The notes under the pieces were generated by a model. It ran no database searches, was not told where the DNA came from, and worked only from the letters and a program-made list of their open reading frames with translations. Shown here in pieces: positions 1-9,027 of a stretch of DNA of 64,000 bases (its first letter is position 1; each line of letters opens with the position of its first letter). The stretch spans positions 186,001 through 250,000 of the forward strand of contig NZ_CP069791.1 of the NCBI RefSeq assembly GCF_016894265.1, written 5' to 3'. This DNA is from Corynebacterium tuberculostearicum (GTDB taxonomy: Bacteria > Actinomycetota > Actinomycetes > Mycobacteriales > Mycobacteriaceae). Both the position numbers and the translations under genes were made by a program.

Positions 1-3000
1 AACTGGGCCTTACCACCCAGCGGCTGCTGGGTGATCATGGAGTAAGGACCGGTGGACCGGGCGTGAATCTTCTCATCGACCAAGTGGTGCAGCTTGAGCA
101 TGTACATGTAGCCAACCGAAATTGGGTACTTGTACGGTTCGCCCGAGCGGCCGTCGAAAAGCGTGGCCTTGCCGTTCTCATCTACCAGCACATCGCCGTC
201 GCGGTTAGGACGGGAGGAAGCCAGCAGGCGCTCGATCTCGTGGTTGGTAGCACCGTCGAAGACTGGGGTCGCGGTCAAGGAATCCGCAGGAACGTCATAG
301 AGCTCCTCCGGCAGGGTCTTGAGCAGCTCGGCGTTCTTCGGATCTTCGGTGTCGACCTTCCAGCCGGCGTGTGCCAACCAGCCCAAGTGAACCTCGAGGA
401 CCTGGCCAATGTTCATACGACGCGGCACACCGTGGGTGTTCAGCAGGATGTCTACCGGGGTGCCGTCTTCCATGAACGGCATATCCTCTGGCGGCAGAAT
501 CTTGCCCACAACGCCCTTGTTGCCGTGGCGGCCGGCCATCTTATCGCCGTCCTGGATCTTGCGCTTCTGGGCCACGTAGACGCGAATCATCTCGTTGACG
601 CCAGGGGCCAGATCGTCATCATCATCGCGGGAGAAGCGGGCAACGCCGATGACCTTGCCCACCTCACCGTGCGGCACCTTCATGGAGGTATCGCGGACCT
701 CGCGGGCCTTCTCACCGAAAATGGCGCGCAGCAGGCGCTCCTCCGGGGTCAGCTCGGTCTCACCCTTCGGGGTGACCTTACCCACCAGGATGTCGCCGGC
801 GCGGACGTCGGCACCGATGCGGATGATGCCGCGCTCGTCCAGGTCGCTCAAGACGTCCTCAGAGACGTTTGGGATCTCGCGGGTGATTTCCTCAGCGCCC
901 AGCTTGGTATCGCGAGCATCAATCTCGTGCTCTTCGATGTGGACGGAGGTCAGGATGTCCTCTTCCACGATGCGCTGGTTGAGGATGATGGCGTCCTCGT
1001 AGTTGTGGCCTTCCCACGGCATGAAGGCAACCAACAGGTTGCGGCCGAGGGACATCTCACCATTGTGGGTACCAGGGCCATCGGCCAGAACCTGGCCGGC
1101 CTCTACGCGCTCACCCATGGAAACCAGCGGGGTCTGGTTGTAGTTGGTGCCCTGGTTGGTGCGCTCGAACTTACGCAGGATGTAGGTATCGCGCTGGCCC
1201 TCATCATCCATGATGGTGATGACATCAGCGGTGACGTTTTCGACCACACCGGCCTTCGGGGTGATAACAACGTCGCCAGCGTCGTACGCAGCGCGCTGCT
1301 CCATACCGGTACCCACCAGCGGAGCCTCGGAGCGCACCAGCGGCACGGCCTGCTTCTGCATGTTCGCACCCATGAGGGCACGGTTAGCATCGTCGTGCTC
1401 CAAGAACGGAATCATGGCCGTACCCACGGAAACCATCTGGCGCGGGGAGACGTCAACGTAGTCCACACCGGAGGCATCGGTAAGCCCGATATCTCCGTCC
1501 TTCAGGCGGACCTCAATACGCTCGCCGGTGAGGTTGCCCTCTGCGTCCTGCTCGACCTCGGCCTGAGCAATAGCGAAGCGGTCCTCTTCATCGGCGGTGA
1601 GGTACTCCACCTGGTCGGTGATCTTGCCGTCCACAACCTTGCGGTACGGGGTCTCAATGAAGCCGAAAGCATTCACGCGGGCGTAGGACGCCAGCGCACC
1701 AATGAGGCCAATGTTCGGGCCCTCGGGAGTCTCAATCGGGCACATACGGCCGTAGTGAGAAGCGTGAACGTCTCGCACCTCAATGCCGGCGCGCTCACGA
1801 GACAGGCCGCCTGGGCCCAGTGCGGACAGGCGGCGCTTGTGGGTCAGGCCGGACAGCGAGTTGTTGTGGTCCATGAACTGGGACAGCTGCGAGGTACCAA
1901 AGAACTCGCGGATAGCAGCAGAGACCGGGCGCACGTTAATCAGGGAGGTCGGAGTGATGGACTCCGCATCCTGGGTGGTCATGCGCTCGCGCACAACGCG
2001 CTCCATGCGGGACAGGCCCACACGGACCTGGTTCTGGATGAGCTCACCTACGGTGCGCAGGCGGCGGTTACCAAAGTGGTCGATGTCATCCGTGTGCAGG
2101 GCGATCATCTCACCGTTTGGTGCCTTCATCTCGCGCTCGCCTACGTGCAGGCGGACCAGGTACTCGAGGGTGACGGCAATGTCTTCCTCGGTCAGGGTCA
2201 TCAGACCATCGTGGTCGCCGCCGAGACCCAGCTTGCGGTTGATTTTGTAGCGGCCGACCTTTGCCAGGTCGTAACGCTTTGCACGGAAGAAGGAGTTATC
2301 CAGCAGGGACTGTGCCAGCTCGCGGGTAGGCTGCTCGCCTGGGCGCTGCTTGCGGTAAATCTCCAGCAGTGCCTCATCGGTGTTCGCTACACCGTCAGAC
2401 TCCAGGGTGGACATCATGAGCTCGGAGAAGCCGAAGCGATCCTTGATCTGCTCTTCGCTCCAGCCCAGTGCCTTAAGCAGCACGGTTACCGGCTGGCGGC
2501 GCTTGCGGTCAATGCGCACGCCAACGGTGTCGCGCTTGTCGACGTCGAACTCCAACCATGCACCGCGGGAAGGAATAACCTTCACGGAGTGCAGCGGGCG
2601 CTCGGTGGACTTATCGATCGAGCGATCGAAGTAGACGCCCGGGGAGCGCACCAACTGAGAGACGACGACACGCTCGGTACCGTTCACGATGAACGTGCCC
2701 ATATCCGTCATGATCGGGAAATCGCCGATGAAGACGGTCTGCGACTTAATCTCTTGGGTGTCGTTATTAATAAACTCTGCGGTCACGTACAGCGGCGCGG
2801 AGTAGTTGATGTCCTTTTCTTTGCACTCATCAACGGTGTTTTTCACCGGCTCAAAGCGCGGCTCCGAGAGGGACAGGGACATATTGCCCGAGTAGTCCTC
2901 AATCGGCGAGAGCTCTTCGAGGATGTCCTCGAGGCCGCTCGTCACGCGGGCGTCATCGCCGCGCTCAGCCTGCTCGCGCTCGCGCCACTCCGGCGCGCCA

Positions 3001-3155
3001 ACGAGCCAATCAAAGGAATCAAGTTGTACGTCAAGGAGACCCGGCAGGGCGATAGGCTCGCTGATTTTTGCAAACGAGTATCGCTTCGGGGCTCCGGGGA
3101 TATTGGCCACTGACTTGGTCTGGCGGGAGACTGCCAAGATGGGTCCTTCCAGCAC
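1..3155 (-). CDS. rpoB: RNA polymerase beta subunit, 3' end outside window
   Basis: Beta subunit of RNA polymerase; it forms half of the active-site cleft and binds rifampicin. The reverse strand reads continuously from GTG at 3155 (first residues [14 protein letters not shown]) for about 1051 codons, of roughly 1160 usual in corynebacteria, and runs off the window after GGKAQ. The rifampicin pocket lies near residues 422-450 ([17 protein letters not shown], then [10 protein letters not shown]). The usual resistance positions (the D before the H, the H of HKRR, the S of SALG) are wild type, but a His at residue 430 replaces the common Gln. The GTG was chosen because the family protein starts there; no clear Shine-Dalgarno precedes it. 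rpoC would follow to the left, outside the window. Confidence 0.98.
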   Translation of the reverse strand, partial: MLEGPILAVSRQTKSVANIPGAPKRYSFAKISEPIALPGLLDVQLDSFDWLVGAPEWREREQAERGDDARVTSGLEDILEELSPIEDYSGNMSLSLSEPRFEPVKNTVDECKEKDINYSAPLYVTAEFINNDTQEIKSQTVFIGDFPIMTDMGTFIVNGTERVVVSQLVRSPGVYFDRSIDKSTERPLHSVKVIPSRGAWLEFDVDKRDTVGVRIDRKRRQPVTVLLKALGWSEEQIKDRFGFSELMMSTLESDGVANTDEALLEIYRKQRPGEQPTRELAQSLLDNSFFRAKRYDLAKVGRYKINRKLGLGGDHDGLMTLTEEDIAVTLEYLVRLHVGEREMKAPNGEMIALHTDDIDHFGNRRLRTVGELIQNQVRVGLSRMERVVRERMTTQDAESITPTSLINVRPVSAAIREFFGTSQLSQFMDHNNSLSGLTHKRRLSALGPGGLSRERAGIEVRDVHASHYGRMCPIETPEGPNIGLIGALASYARVNAFGFIETPYRKVVDGKITDQVEYLTADEEDRFAIAQAEVEQDAEGNLTGERIEVRLKDGDIGLTDASGVDYVDVSPRQMVSVGTAMIPFLEHDDANRALMGANMQKQAVPLVRSEAPLVGTGMEQRAAYDAGDVVITPKAGVVENVTADVITIMDDEGQRDTYILRKFERTNQGTNYNQTPLVSMGERVEAGQVLADGPGTHNGEMSLGRNLLVAFMPWEGHNYEDAIILNQRIVEEDILTSVHIEEHEIDARDTKLGAEEITREIPNVSEDVLSDLDERGIIRIGADVRAGDILVGKVTPKGETELTPEERLLRAIFGEKAREVRDTSMKVPHGEVGKVIGVARFSRDDDDDLAPGVNEMIRVYVAQKRKIQDGDKMAGRHGNKGVVGKILPPEDMPFMEDGTPVDILLNTHGVPRRMNIGQVLEVHLGWLAHAGWKVDTEDPKNAELLKTLPEELYDVPADSLTATPVFDGATNHEIERLLASSRPNRDGDVLVDENGKATLFDGRSGEPYKYPISVGYMYMLKLHHLVDEKIHARSTGPYSMITQQPLGGKAQ

Positions 3156-3539
3156 CTCACGCGGATTGCCAGCTCGCCCTGGCCGACGAGCCGCAAAACC
3201 GCTGGTAATTCTAGCATTCGGTCTGCTGTGGAGTGTCTGGGTTCAGAATGCACAAAATCACCTTGTCAAGTCGGTTTTGCCATCACCGGCCTGAAAGGCT
3301 AAATGTGCACCGAAGATCCAGATTCCAGCGCAACGAAACAGCTTATAGGAAAAGACCTGCCATGTAAAGACACACCACTCTTGGGGCGTGTCGCTACCGC
3401 GCTAGGGGGCAAGCTCGTGCTCGCCGCGGCGCTAACGCGTCCCCGTCGCGCGACTGTGCGCGACAACCACCGAGCACCCTACCACTAAAATCTCAATACA
3501 CCGCAACCCCGGCGGCGATTTTGTTTTCCAGCTGCGCTT
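3156..3539. other. Non-coding upstream region of rpoB
   Basis: About 380 bases between rpoB and the DUF3068 gene. I see no convincing protein here: the short open frames lack ribosome sites and recognisable content. It carries the candidate rpoB promoters and a GC-rich stretch with the self-complementary GTCGCGCGAC near 3445-3454. It most likely serves as the long rpoBC leader and promoter region. Confidence 0.5.
3208..3213 (-). promoter_or_regulatory. rpoB: Probable rpoB -10 box (TAGAAT)
   Basis: On the reverse strand TAGAAT fits the actinobacterial TANNNT -10 consensus and would give a 5' UTR of about 45 nt before the rpoB GTG. A TTGACA hexamer further upstream (about 3265-3270) is not spaced to serve this box, so the -35 is weak. 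A second, less certain box (TAGGGT, 3476-3481) could be a distal promoter. Confidence 0.45.
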
Positions 3540-4556
3540 TTACCGGCTCGCCGGCACCGCGCTCCCGCCGATGCGCCCGCGGTTATGGCGCGAGCGGGCA
3601 TGCTTATTCTTGCCGCCAAATAGGCCCAATGCGCCAATGATTCCGAGCAGGGCTAAAAGTGCACCGAGGCCGATGGCACCCCACCGCACGATCTCCGCCA
3701 CGCGGTCGCGCGGGAATTCTGCCGCCTCTTTGAGCAGCGCCTGCTGGTCCTCTTCGGAGGTAGAGCCATTAAAGACGAAGGCGCGCTCACGGCCCACGCC
3801 CTCGCGGTCCGCGTAGTAATCATCGATATCCATATCCATGCCCACCACGAGGCCGGTTTGCTGGTCCACATAGAAGTCACGGCTGCCGGAGTGGGTCAGG
3901 TAGCCCTGCTCCTCGCCGCCGCCTTCCTTGGGCAAGCTGGTGGTATTGCCATCGGCCGCAAAGAGCTGCGCGACGTTGGTCGGCTCGATCTCTTGGTGGT
4001 AGCGGTAGACCGTGCGGCCGTCCATCGTGGTTTCTTCTTCAAAGACCGCATCGACGGCCTTGCGCAGCGTCGGGTCAAAGACCGGGTAGTTAGTCTTCTC
4101 CGCGTCCGCTGGGAACTTGAGCCAATAGCCGTCCACAGTCACCGTGTCGGACGGGGTCGCAAGTGTGTGGCTCAACGTGGCCTCCCCCGCCGCCTCGCCG
4201 CTCAGGCGATCCACGGGGTACGTCCACACCTGGGCCTGGCTCAGGTCATTGAGGCCCTCCCCCTCGCCACGCATGCGGGTCTCACCGATGCGCACGGTGG
4301 CCTTCTCATCGTCCGAGGGCTCCTGGATATCCATGTTGATTTGGTAGGTCATGGGGCCCGAATACGGCGTGGTGCCGTCCTTGGACAGCTGCTGCGAATC
4401 CGCAGAATCATCGTGCAGTGTCCACGTACTGTTTTTCAGGTTCAGCGGCAGCCGCGGGGAGTAATCCAAAAACGCCGGCGCCACAATACCGGCGGCGATA
4501 AGCGCGACGCCGAGGCCTAGGAGCAGGACGGAAAAAATGCGGGACTTGGGCAGCAT
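3540..4556 (-). CDS. DUF3068 membrane-anchored protein
   Basis: A 338-residue protein of the actinobacterial DUF3068 family, function unknown. An N-terminal membrane segment (about residues 6-28, VLLLGLGVALIAAGIVAPAF) is followed by a large extracytoplasmic domain rich in Asp, Thr and Tyr. A second membrane segment lies near residues 288-312 (IGLGALLALLGIIGALGLF), with a short basic tail ending in RSRHNRGR. The start at 4556 was preferred to an upstream in-frame ATG because TAGAAT sits 8 nt before it, as in a leaderless mRNA, and because the signal-like segment then begins immediately. Family members occur in mycolate-containing bacteria, so a cell-envelope role is a reasonable guess only. 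Confidence 0.8.
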   Translation of the reverse strand: MLPKSRIFSVLLLGLGVALIAAGIVAPAFLDYSPRLPLNLKNSTWTLHDDSADSQQLSKDGTTPYSGPMTYQINMDIQEPSDDEKATVRIGETRMRGEGEGLNDLSQAQVWTYPVDRLSGEAAGEATLSHTLATPSDTVTVDGYWLKFPADAEKTNYPVFDPTLRKAVDAVFEEETTMDGRTVYRYHQEIEPTNVAQLFAADGNTTSLPKEGGGEEQGYLTHSGSRDFYVDQQTGLVVGMDMDIDDYYADREGVGRERAFVFNGSTSEEDQQALLKEAAEFPRDRVAEIVRWGAIGLGALLALLGIIGALGLFGGKNKHARSRHNRGRIGGSAVPASR

Positions 4557-4564
4557 GGGGGCTA

Positions 4565-4570
4565 ATTCTA
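4565..4570 (-). promoter_or_regulatory. -10 box of the DUF3068 gene, leaderless type
   Basis: TAGAAT on the reverse strand ends 8 nt before the ATG at 4556. This spacing places the transcription start at or next to the start codon, so the mRNA is probably leaderless. Confidence 0.5.
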
Positions 4571-4627
4571 CAACCCGTGGCGGCGATTCCCTGTTTCTAC
4601 AGGCCGCCCCGCCACACCGGATTGGTT

Positions 4628-4960
4628 TTAAGCCGTCTGCGCATTCCAAGCGATGATGCTGCTAGTATCCGTGGTCTGCCGCGCGCACCAGAGATCAAAC
4701 TCTTCTTGCAGCCCCAGCCAAAACTCTGCCGAATTGCCAAAATAAGCGGAAAGACGGAGCGCCATTTCCGCACTAATCCCAATGCGCCCACGCACCAGCT
4801 TGGAAATTTGGGACTTGGAGCTAAAAATATCCTTGGCTAAGCGGTATTGAGTCAGTCCGAGCGGCTCCAGAAATTCCTCGCGCAGAACCTCTCCAGGGTG
4901 TGGAACGGGGACGACATCCGAGGACTCTTCCCCCTTATTTGTGATAATCGATGAAGTCAA
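4628..4960 (-). CDS. higA: HigA-type antitoxin, XRE helix-turn-helix
   Basis: A 110-residue antitoxin of the HigA family. The conserved HPGEVLREEFLEPLGLTQYRLAKD block (residues about 21-44) opens the helix-turn-helix; SKSQISKLVRGR (about 48-59) is the recognition helix and RLSAYFGNSAEFWLGLQ the closing helices. It should neutralise HigB and repress the operon through the inverted repeat at 5223-5245. The gene overlaps the end of higB by 26 nt, the usual toxin-first order of higBA. An internal start nearer the HPGEVL block is possible, because the first 15-20 residues are poorly conserved in this family. Confidence 0.9.
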   Translation of the reverse strand: MTSSIITNKGEESSDVVPVPHPGEVLREEFLEPLGLTQYRLAKDIFSSKSQISKLVRGRIGISAEMALRLSAYFGNSAEFWLGLQEEFDLWCARQTTDTSSIIAWNAQTA

Positions 4961-5216
4961 CGTCCACAGCTCCTTTCCCTGTCCACCGGAAGACTACTCT
5001 CCACTGCGCATTAACACGGATGGAATAAAATCCGTCCCACTGCCCTTTCAGCCTCTCTAAGTGATTCGCTGGTGGAATCCTCAAATCGGCAAGAGAGGCT
5101 GCTCGGTCAATCATGATGAATTTGCGACGCAGTATCCTTCGCAGTTCAGGGGGCACGTACTTTGGCGCCTTACCATCTGTGTGAAAGCGCTCTAAGCTAC
5201 CCCTCCTGAACTCCAC
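4935..5216 (-). CDS. higB: HigB-type mRNA interferase toxin (RelE superfamily)
   Basis: A 93-residue ribosome-dependent endoribonuclease of the HigB/RelE fold, expected to cleave mRNA at the ribosome when HigA is lost. The family pattern is clear: FRRGSLERFHTDG near the N terminus, LRRKFIMIDRAASLADL, then LERLKGQWDGFYSIRVNAQWRVVFRW, and a C-terminal VDFIDYHK with the conserved terminal His and Tyr. The GTG at 5216 is the start that preserves the family N terminus. An AGGAGG string just downstream has no start codon at a proper distance and is rejected as its ribosome site. The length is normal and nothing suggests decay. Confidence 0.88.
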   Translation of the reverse strand: MEFRRGSLERFHTDGKAPKYVPPELRRILRRKFIMIDRAASLADLRIPPANHLERLKGQWDGFYSIRVNAQWRVVFRWTGKGAVDVDFIDYHK

Positions 5217-5222
5217 AATGCC

Positions 5223-5245
5223 ATAGTGTCACACTTTGACACTAT
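5223..5245. promoter_or_regulatory. higBA operator: perfect 9-bp inverted repeat
   Basis: ATAGTGTCA, five bases, TGACACTAT: a perfect inverted repeat ending 7 bp before the higB start. Its place over the expected core promoter fits autorepression by HigA or the HigBA complex. Binding by HigA is inferred from position and family behaviour. Confidence 0.75.
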
Positions 5246-5293
5246 TGGCCATTGCTGTACTACCCGCATTGCGCCCGCGAGCATAAAACGAGG

Positions 5294-5337
5294 AAACCCC
5301 CAGCTCCCACCGCGCGCGGCGGTAAGAGTGGGGGTTT
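5294..5337 (-). terminator. Terminator after rplJL
   Basis: AAACCCCCA and TGGGGGTTT flank a GC-rich loop containing CCGCGCGCGG, just downstream of the rplL stop. The reverse-strand RNA forms a 9-bp outer stem followed by a T-containing tail (CCTCGTTTTAT). Confidence 0.75.
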
Positions 5338-5359
5338 GAAAGCGTAAAGCTCAGTGAAA

Positions 5360-5749
5360 TTACTTGAGCTCGACGGAAGCGCCAGCCTCTTCCAGCTTAG
5401 CCTTAGCAGCCTCAGCGTCGTCCTTGGAAGCGCCCTCGAGGATAGCCTTAGGAGCACCCTCGACCATTTCCTTAGCTTCCTTCAGGCCCAGACCGGAGAC
5501 GATCTCGCGGACAGCCTTAATAACGCCAATCTTCTTAGCGCCAGCGTCGGTCAGAACGACGTCGAACTCGGTCTTCTCCTCAGCGGCACCAGCGCCGCCC
5601 TCAGCCGGAGCGCCAGCTGCAACAGCAGCAACCGGAGCAGCAGCCTCAACGTCGAATACCTCTTCAAATTCCTTAACGAACTCGGACAGTTCGATGAGGG
5701 TCATTTCCTTGAAAGCTTCAATGAGCTCGTCCTTGGTGAGCTTAGCCAT
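5360..5749 (-). CDS. rplL: 50S ribosomal protein L7/L12
   Basis: Stalk protein bL12, which recruits translation factors to the ribosome. It has 129 residues: the N-terminal dimerisation domain ([30 protein letters not shown]), an Ala-rich hinge (about residues 36-55), and the C-terminal factor-binding domain ([23 protein letters not shown], ending GASVELK). AAGGA precedes the ATG. It is co-transcribed with rplJ 88 nt upstream, and a terminator follows, so rpoB is transcribed separately, as in other corynebacteria. Confidence 0.98.
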   Translation of the reverse strand: MAKLTKDELIEAFKEMTLIELSEFVKEFEEVFDVEAAAPVAAVAAGAPAEGGAGAAEEKTEFDVVLTDAGAKKIGVIKAVREIVSGLGLKEAKEMVEGAPKAILEGASKDDAEAAKAKLEEAGASVELK

Positions 5750-5837
5750 GATGGCAAGTCCTTTCTGTGTTGTGTGTGCGCTGCGCGTGATTTATGCCGC
5801 GCACACGGTGTTGTAATTGTGCGTCTTTTGTGACGAC

Positions 5838-6359
5838 TTAAGCTTCTGCTTCCTTCTTGTCCTGCAGAGCTGCGACGGTGCGTACAGCCTTGGTTGCAGG
5901 AGCGTTGAAGAGAGCGGCTGCCTTCGCCATAGAACCCTTCATAGCGCCAGCCAGCTTTGCGAGGGTGGTCTCGCGGTTATCCAGCTTGGCGATGGCCTCA
6001 ACCTGGTCGGCAGACAGTGCGTTGCCGTCCATGTAGCCACCCTTGATGATGAGTGCCTTGTTGTCATCAGCGAACTTGGTGATGACCTTCGCAGCATCCA
6101 CTGCCTCGCCCTTGATGAACGCAATTGCGGTCGGGCCAGTCAGCAAATCATCAAGACCTTCGATGCCAGCTTCCTTGGCAGCGATCTTGAAAAGGGTGTT
6201 CTTGGCGACGGAGTATTCAACGTCAAAGCCCAGATCGTTACGCAGCTCCTGCAGCTGGGATACGGTCAGGCCGCGGTACTCGGTCAGTACAACAGAGTTA
6301 GCGCCAGCCAGCTTCTCCTTCAGCTCTGCCAGGTCTGCAGTGTTCTTTGGGTTTGCCAT
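5838..6359 (-). CDS. rplJ: 50S ribosomal protein L10
   Basis: Stalk-base protein uL10, which anchors L7/L12 dimers. At 173 residues it has normal length, with the N-terminal rRNA-binding domain (KEKLAGANSVVLTEYRGLTVSQLQELRNDL) and a C-terminal helix for L12 binding. A GGAGGCGAG ribosome site precedes the ATG. The upstream leader folds into a hairpin with a T-rich tail (6440-6461), consistent with autogenous control by L10 or the L10-L12 complex. rplL follows in the same operon. Confidence 0.98.
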   Translation of the reverse strand: MANPKNTADLAELKEKLAGANSVVLTEYRGLTVSQLQELRNDLGFDVEYSVAKNTLFKIAAKEAGIEGLDDLLTGPTAIAFIKGEAVDAAKVITKFADDNKALIIKGGYMDGNALSADQVEAIAKLDNRETTLAKLAGAMKGSMAKAAALFNAPATKAVRTVAALQDKKEAEA

Positions 6360-6429
6360 TGTCTCTCGCCTCCTTCCAAAACATCTCTTTTATTATTCCG
6401 CCGGGGCCTTCCTCGCTTCGGTTGCCCGA

Positions 6430-6610
6430 AACAACAAAAGCCCCGTGCAAGAGCACAGGGCGCGCGACATAAGAGAATGCCGCGAATAATCGCAAAGTGT
6501 CTCCTGCGTGGGCCGCCTCCTAGGATGGAGAACCTTCGATCCAAATGGATGACCAACGGTCTTCGGTGAACTTTGACTCGGCCGTGAAGTGGCCGTTCAA
6601 ACTTCGTGGA
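6430..6610 (-). ncRNA. L10 leader with attenuator-like hairpin
   Basis: The rplJ leader on the reverse strand contains GCCCTGTGC-TCTT-GCACGGGGC (6440-6461) followed by TTTTGTTGTTT, a classic intrinsic-terminator shape 80 nt before the rplJ start. The one non-Watson-Crick pair is G-U only in the reverse-strand RNA, supporting that strand. Upstream, CGGCC/GGCCG flank a short loop near 6575-6595, a candidate for the L10-binding stem. Identity with the Rfam L10 leader is inferred from position and shape; the 5' limit is approximate. Confidence 0.55.
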
Positions 6611-6660
6611 AAACACTACCTCCCCACCCGCGGTTTCTCCAAATCGCCGTTTCCGCCGCG

Positions 6661-6666
6661 TAGGAT
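6661..6666 (+). promoter_or_regulatory. -10 box of phr, leaderless type
   Basis: TAGGAT followed by exactly 7 nt and then the ATG at 6674, placing the transcription start at the start codon. This chooses 6674 over the in-frame ATG at 6665, which overlaps the box. Confidence 0.5.
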
Positions 6667-6673
6667 GGCTGCC

Positions 6674-7978
6674 ATGACCAGCCTGATGTGGTTCCGCGAT
6701 GACCTGCGCCTGCACGATAACCAGGCCCTTTCCCGCGCGGCCGAGGCCGCCTCGCTTGGCGACGTCCCCTTGGTCGCCGTCGTCCTCGACGAGCCTGCCT
6801 ATCCCGGCACCCGCCCGCTGGGCGGCGCGACCACGTGGTGGCGCGAACGTTCCCTCTATGCCCTCGCCCGCGACCTTGCCGACCACGGTGTAGAACTCAT
6901 TCGCGCCGCCGGCGATGCCCGCACGGAAATCCCCCGCCTGGCCGCAGAACTGGGCGCCACCACCGTCACGTGGACCCGCCGCTACCACGGCCCCTTGCGC
7001 GAGGTCGATGCGAGCGTCAAGGAAACCCTAACCTCCCAGGGCATTACCGCCACCTCCTCGCCCGGCTTCACCCTTGTCGAACCCTGGGAGGTCACCAATG
7101 GCCAGGGCCAGCCCTATAAGGTCTTTACTCCCTTCTCCAAGGCCGCCGCCTCCCAGGTGGCGGGAGATGAACCGGAGGGGGTGCCGGAGATGGGGGCGTC
7201 GGCAAGCAGTGCATCTGCCTGGCCCAAACCCACCGAACCGGCATGGGCCGCATCCCTGGCCGAGCACTGGACGCCCGGCGAGGCCGGCGCGCGCGAGCGA
7301 CTAGCCCAGCTGGACCTGGCCAACTACGCCGAGGAGCGCGATATCCCCGCGCTCAATGCCACCTCCCTACTCTCGCCCCACCTGCGCTTTGGCGAGGTCT
7401 CCCCGCGCGAGGTGTGGTTCGCGGCGGCCGAGGAGCCCGAAGCCGCCAAGTTCCACTCCGAGCTGCTGTGGCGCGACTTTGCCTGGCACCGCCTCTACCA
7501 CCTGCCCAATCTCGCCACCGAGAACGTGCGGGAGAAATTCGACCGCTTCGACTGGTCCTGGGATGACCCGCGGCTCAAGGACTGGCAGGCCGGCACTACC
7601 GGAATTCCGCTTGTCGACGCCGGAATGCGCGAGCTATGGGCCACCGGGTACATGCACAACCGCGTGCGCATGGTGGTGGGCTCCTTCCTCACCAAGAACC
7701 TGGGCATCCACTGGCGCCTGGGCGAGGAATGGTTCTGGGACACCTTGGTGGACGCCGATGCCGCCTCCAACCCGTTTAATTGGCAGTGGGTGGCCGGCTG
7801 CGGCGATGACGCCGCGCCCTTCTTCCGCATCTTCAACCCCGAAACGCAGGCCAAACGCTTCGACCCCGACGGCGAGTACGTGCGCCGCTGGGCACCCGCG
7901 CTGTCTGCCCCACCCATCGTCGACCTGAAGGAATCGCGCCAAGCCGCGCTCGATGCCTATGCGGAGATCAAGGATTAA
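6674..7978 (+). CDS. phr: Deoxyribodipyrimidine photolyase, class I
   Basis: Light-dependent repair enzyme that splits cyclobutane pyrimidine dimers using FADH-. The 434-residue protein has the N-terminal antenna domain (SLMWFRDDLRLHDNQAL at the start) and the C-terminal FAD domain with LLWRDFAWHRLYHLP, MRELWATGYMHNRVRMVVGSF, and the hallmark WFWDTLVDADAASNPFNWQW followed by GCGDDAAPFFRIFNP. Tryptophans of the electron-transfer chain are present. The upstream open frame extends to 6545 but lacks family similarity there. It is a single gene between the rplJ leader and the SbnA-like operon. Confidence 0.95.
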   Translation: MTSLMWFRDDLRLHDNQALSRAAEAASLGDVPLVAVVLDEPAYPGTRPLGGATTWWRERSLYALARDLADHGVELIRAAGDARTEIPRLAAELGATTVTWTRRYHGPLREVDASVKETLTSQGITATSSPGFTLVEPWEVTNGQGQPYKVFTPFSKAAASQVAGDEPEGVPEMGASASSASAWPKPTEPAWAASLAEHWTPGEAGARERLAQLDLANYAEERDIPALNATSLLSPHLRFGEVSPREVWFAAAEEPEAAKFHSELLWRDFAWHRLYHLPNLATENVREKFDRFDWSWDDPRLKDWQAGTTGIPLVDAGMRELWATGYMHNRVRMVVGSFLTKNLGIHWRLGEEWFWDTLVDADAASNPFNWQWVAGCGDDAAPFFRIFNPETQAKRFDPDGEYVRRWAPALSAPPIVDLKESRQAALDAYAEIKD

Positions 7979-8006
7979 GCCGGCGGAAAAGGTGGACGCA
8001 AAGGTC

Positions 8007-8012
8007 TACCAT
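8007..8012 (+). promoter_or_regulatory. -10 box of the SbnA-like operon, leaderless type
   Basis: TACCAT, 7 nt, then ATG at 8020. The earlier in-frame ATG at 8011 lies inside this box, so 8020 is the more likely start of a leaderless transcript for the three-gene operon. Confidence 0.5.
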
Positions 8013-8019
8013 GGGGCCA

Positions 8020-9027
8020 ATGATGAGCCCCAGGATTCATTCTCAAGCGCACCCGCCCATTGGCAATACCCCACTCATGCGAGTGGAGGCGATTAGTCCC
8101 CGGCCGGATGTCCACCTCTATCTCAAACTCGAACAATTCAACCTCGGCGGTTCTGCAAAAGACCGGACGGCACGAGCACTGATCCAGGCGGCGCTTGCAG
8201 CCGGCGATATCCGTCCTGGTTCGACGCTGGTGGAATCTTCCTCCGGCAACCTGGGCATGGCTCTAGCTCGCCAAGCCCCGCTACAAGGCATGAAGTTCCA
8301 TTGCGTGGTGGATCCGCGGGTCAACGCCTCCACGGTGGCTACCATGCGGGCCTACGGCGCACACGTGGAATTGCTCGACCACCCCGATCCAGAAACCGGC
8401 GATTGGCTCACCGCCCGCCGCACCCGCGTGGCCGAGCTTTTGGAAGAGATCCCCGATTCTTTCAACCTCAACCAGTATTCCAATGAAGCCGCCTTCCACG
8501 CCCACGCGGAAGGCACCATGACGGAGATTGTGGACCAGCTCGGCCAGGCCCCTAGCCATCTACTCGTGGCTATGAGCACCACCGGAACCCTTGGCGGCTG
8601 CGTACGCAAGCTCTCCGAGCTGGGCGCCGATACCCACACAATCGGCGTTGATGCGGAAGGCTCCGTGCTTTTTGGTGGTGAGCGCGGTACCCGCATGCTG
8701 CCCGGCTACGGCGCAGGTATCGTGACCGAGCTATCCACCAAGTTTTCGCCTTCTTCCGTGGAGAGGGTTCCAGATCTCGATGCCATCGTTGCCGCCCGAC
8801 AACTCGCCCAAGCAGAGGGCCTGCTGCCTGGCGCTTCCGGCGGTGCCGTCATCGCCGCCTTCCAGAGCCTCGCACCCTCCCTACCGGCAGGGGCCGAAGT
8901 GGTTGCCGTGCTGCACGACGCCGGCCAGCCTTACCTGGACACCATTTATAACGACTCCTGGGTGTGCGAAAACTTTGACATTTCGCCCGCTGAACTTGCC
9001 GCGCGCATCGAAGGGTCAGCGCAGTGA
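8020..9027 (+). CDS. SbnA-like PLP enzyme (cysteine synthase fold)
   Basis: A PLP-dependent beta-replacement enzyme of about 335 residues. It resembles SbnA of staphyloferrin B synthesis, which joins O-phospho-L-serine and glutamate on the way to L-2,3-diaminopropionate, more than ordinary CysK. Lys47 in GGSAKDRTA is the PLP lysine; ESSSGNLGMALA, STTGTLGG and PGASGGAV are cofactor and substrate loops. SbnA-type blocks CVVDPRVN, NQYSNEAAFHAH and VDAEGSVLFGG are present. It starts a tight operon: its stop overlaps the next start by 4 nt (ATGA). Substrates are inferred from SbnA. In rhizobia a similar cysteine synthase-like gene (y4xP) adjoins y4yA, as I recall that locus. Confidence 0.8.
   Translation: MMSPRIHSQAHPPIGNTPLMRVEAISPRPDVHLYLKLEQFNLGGSAKDRTARALIQAALAAGDIRPGSTLVESSSGNLGMALARQAPLQGMKFHCVVDPRVNASTVATMRAYGAHVELLDHPDPETGDWLTARRTRVAELLEEIPDSFNLNQYSNEAAFHAHAEGTMTEIVDQLGQAPSHLLVAMSTTGTLGGCVRKLSELGADTHTIGVDAEGSVLFGGERGTRMLPGYGAGIVTELSTKFSPSSVERVPDLDAIVAARQLAQAEGLLPGASGGAVIAAFQSLAPSLPAGAEVVAVLHDAGQPYLDTIYNDSWVCENFDISPAELAARIEGSAQ

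Noticed and set aside
63..3113. A 1016-codon open frame on the + strand opposite rpoB
   Set aside because: It is the antisense shadow of rpoB; its composition follows the rpoB codons and it has no family features.
3303..3488. A 61-codon frame upstream of rpoB
   Set aside because: No ribosome site, low-information composition, and it overlaps candidate rpoB promoter sequences.
4628..5245. higBA as part of a larger mobile island
   Set aside because: No integrase, transposase or flanking repeats were seen; flanking genes are normal core genes.
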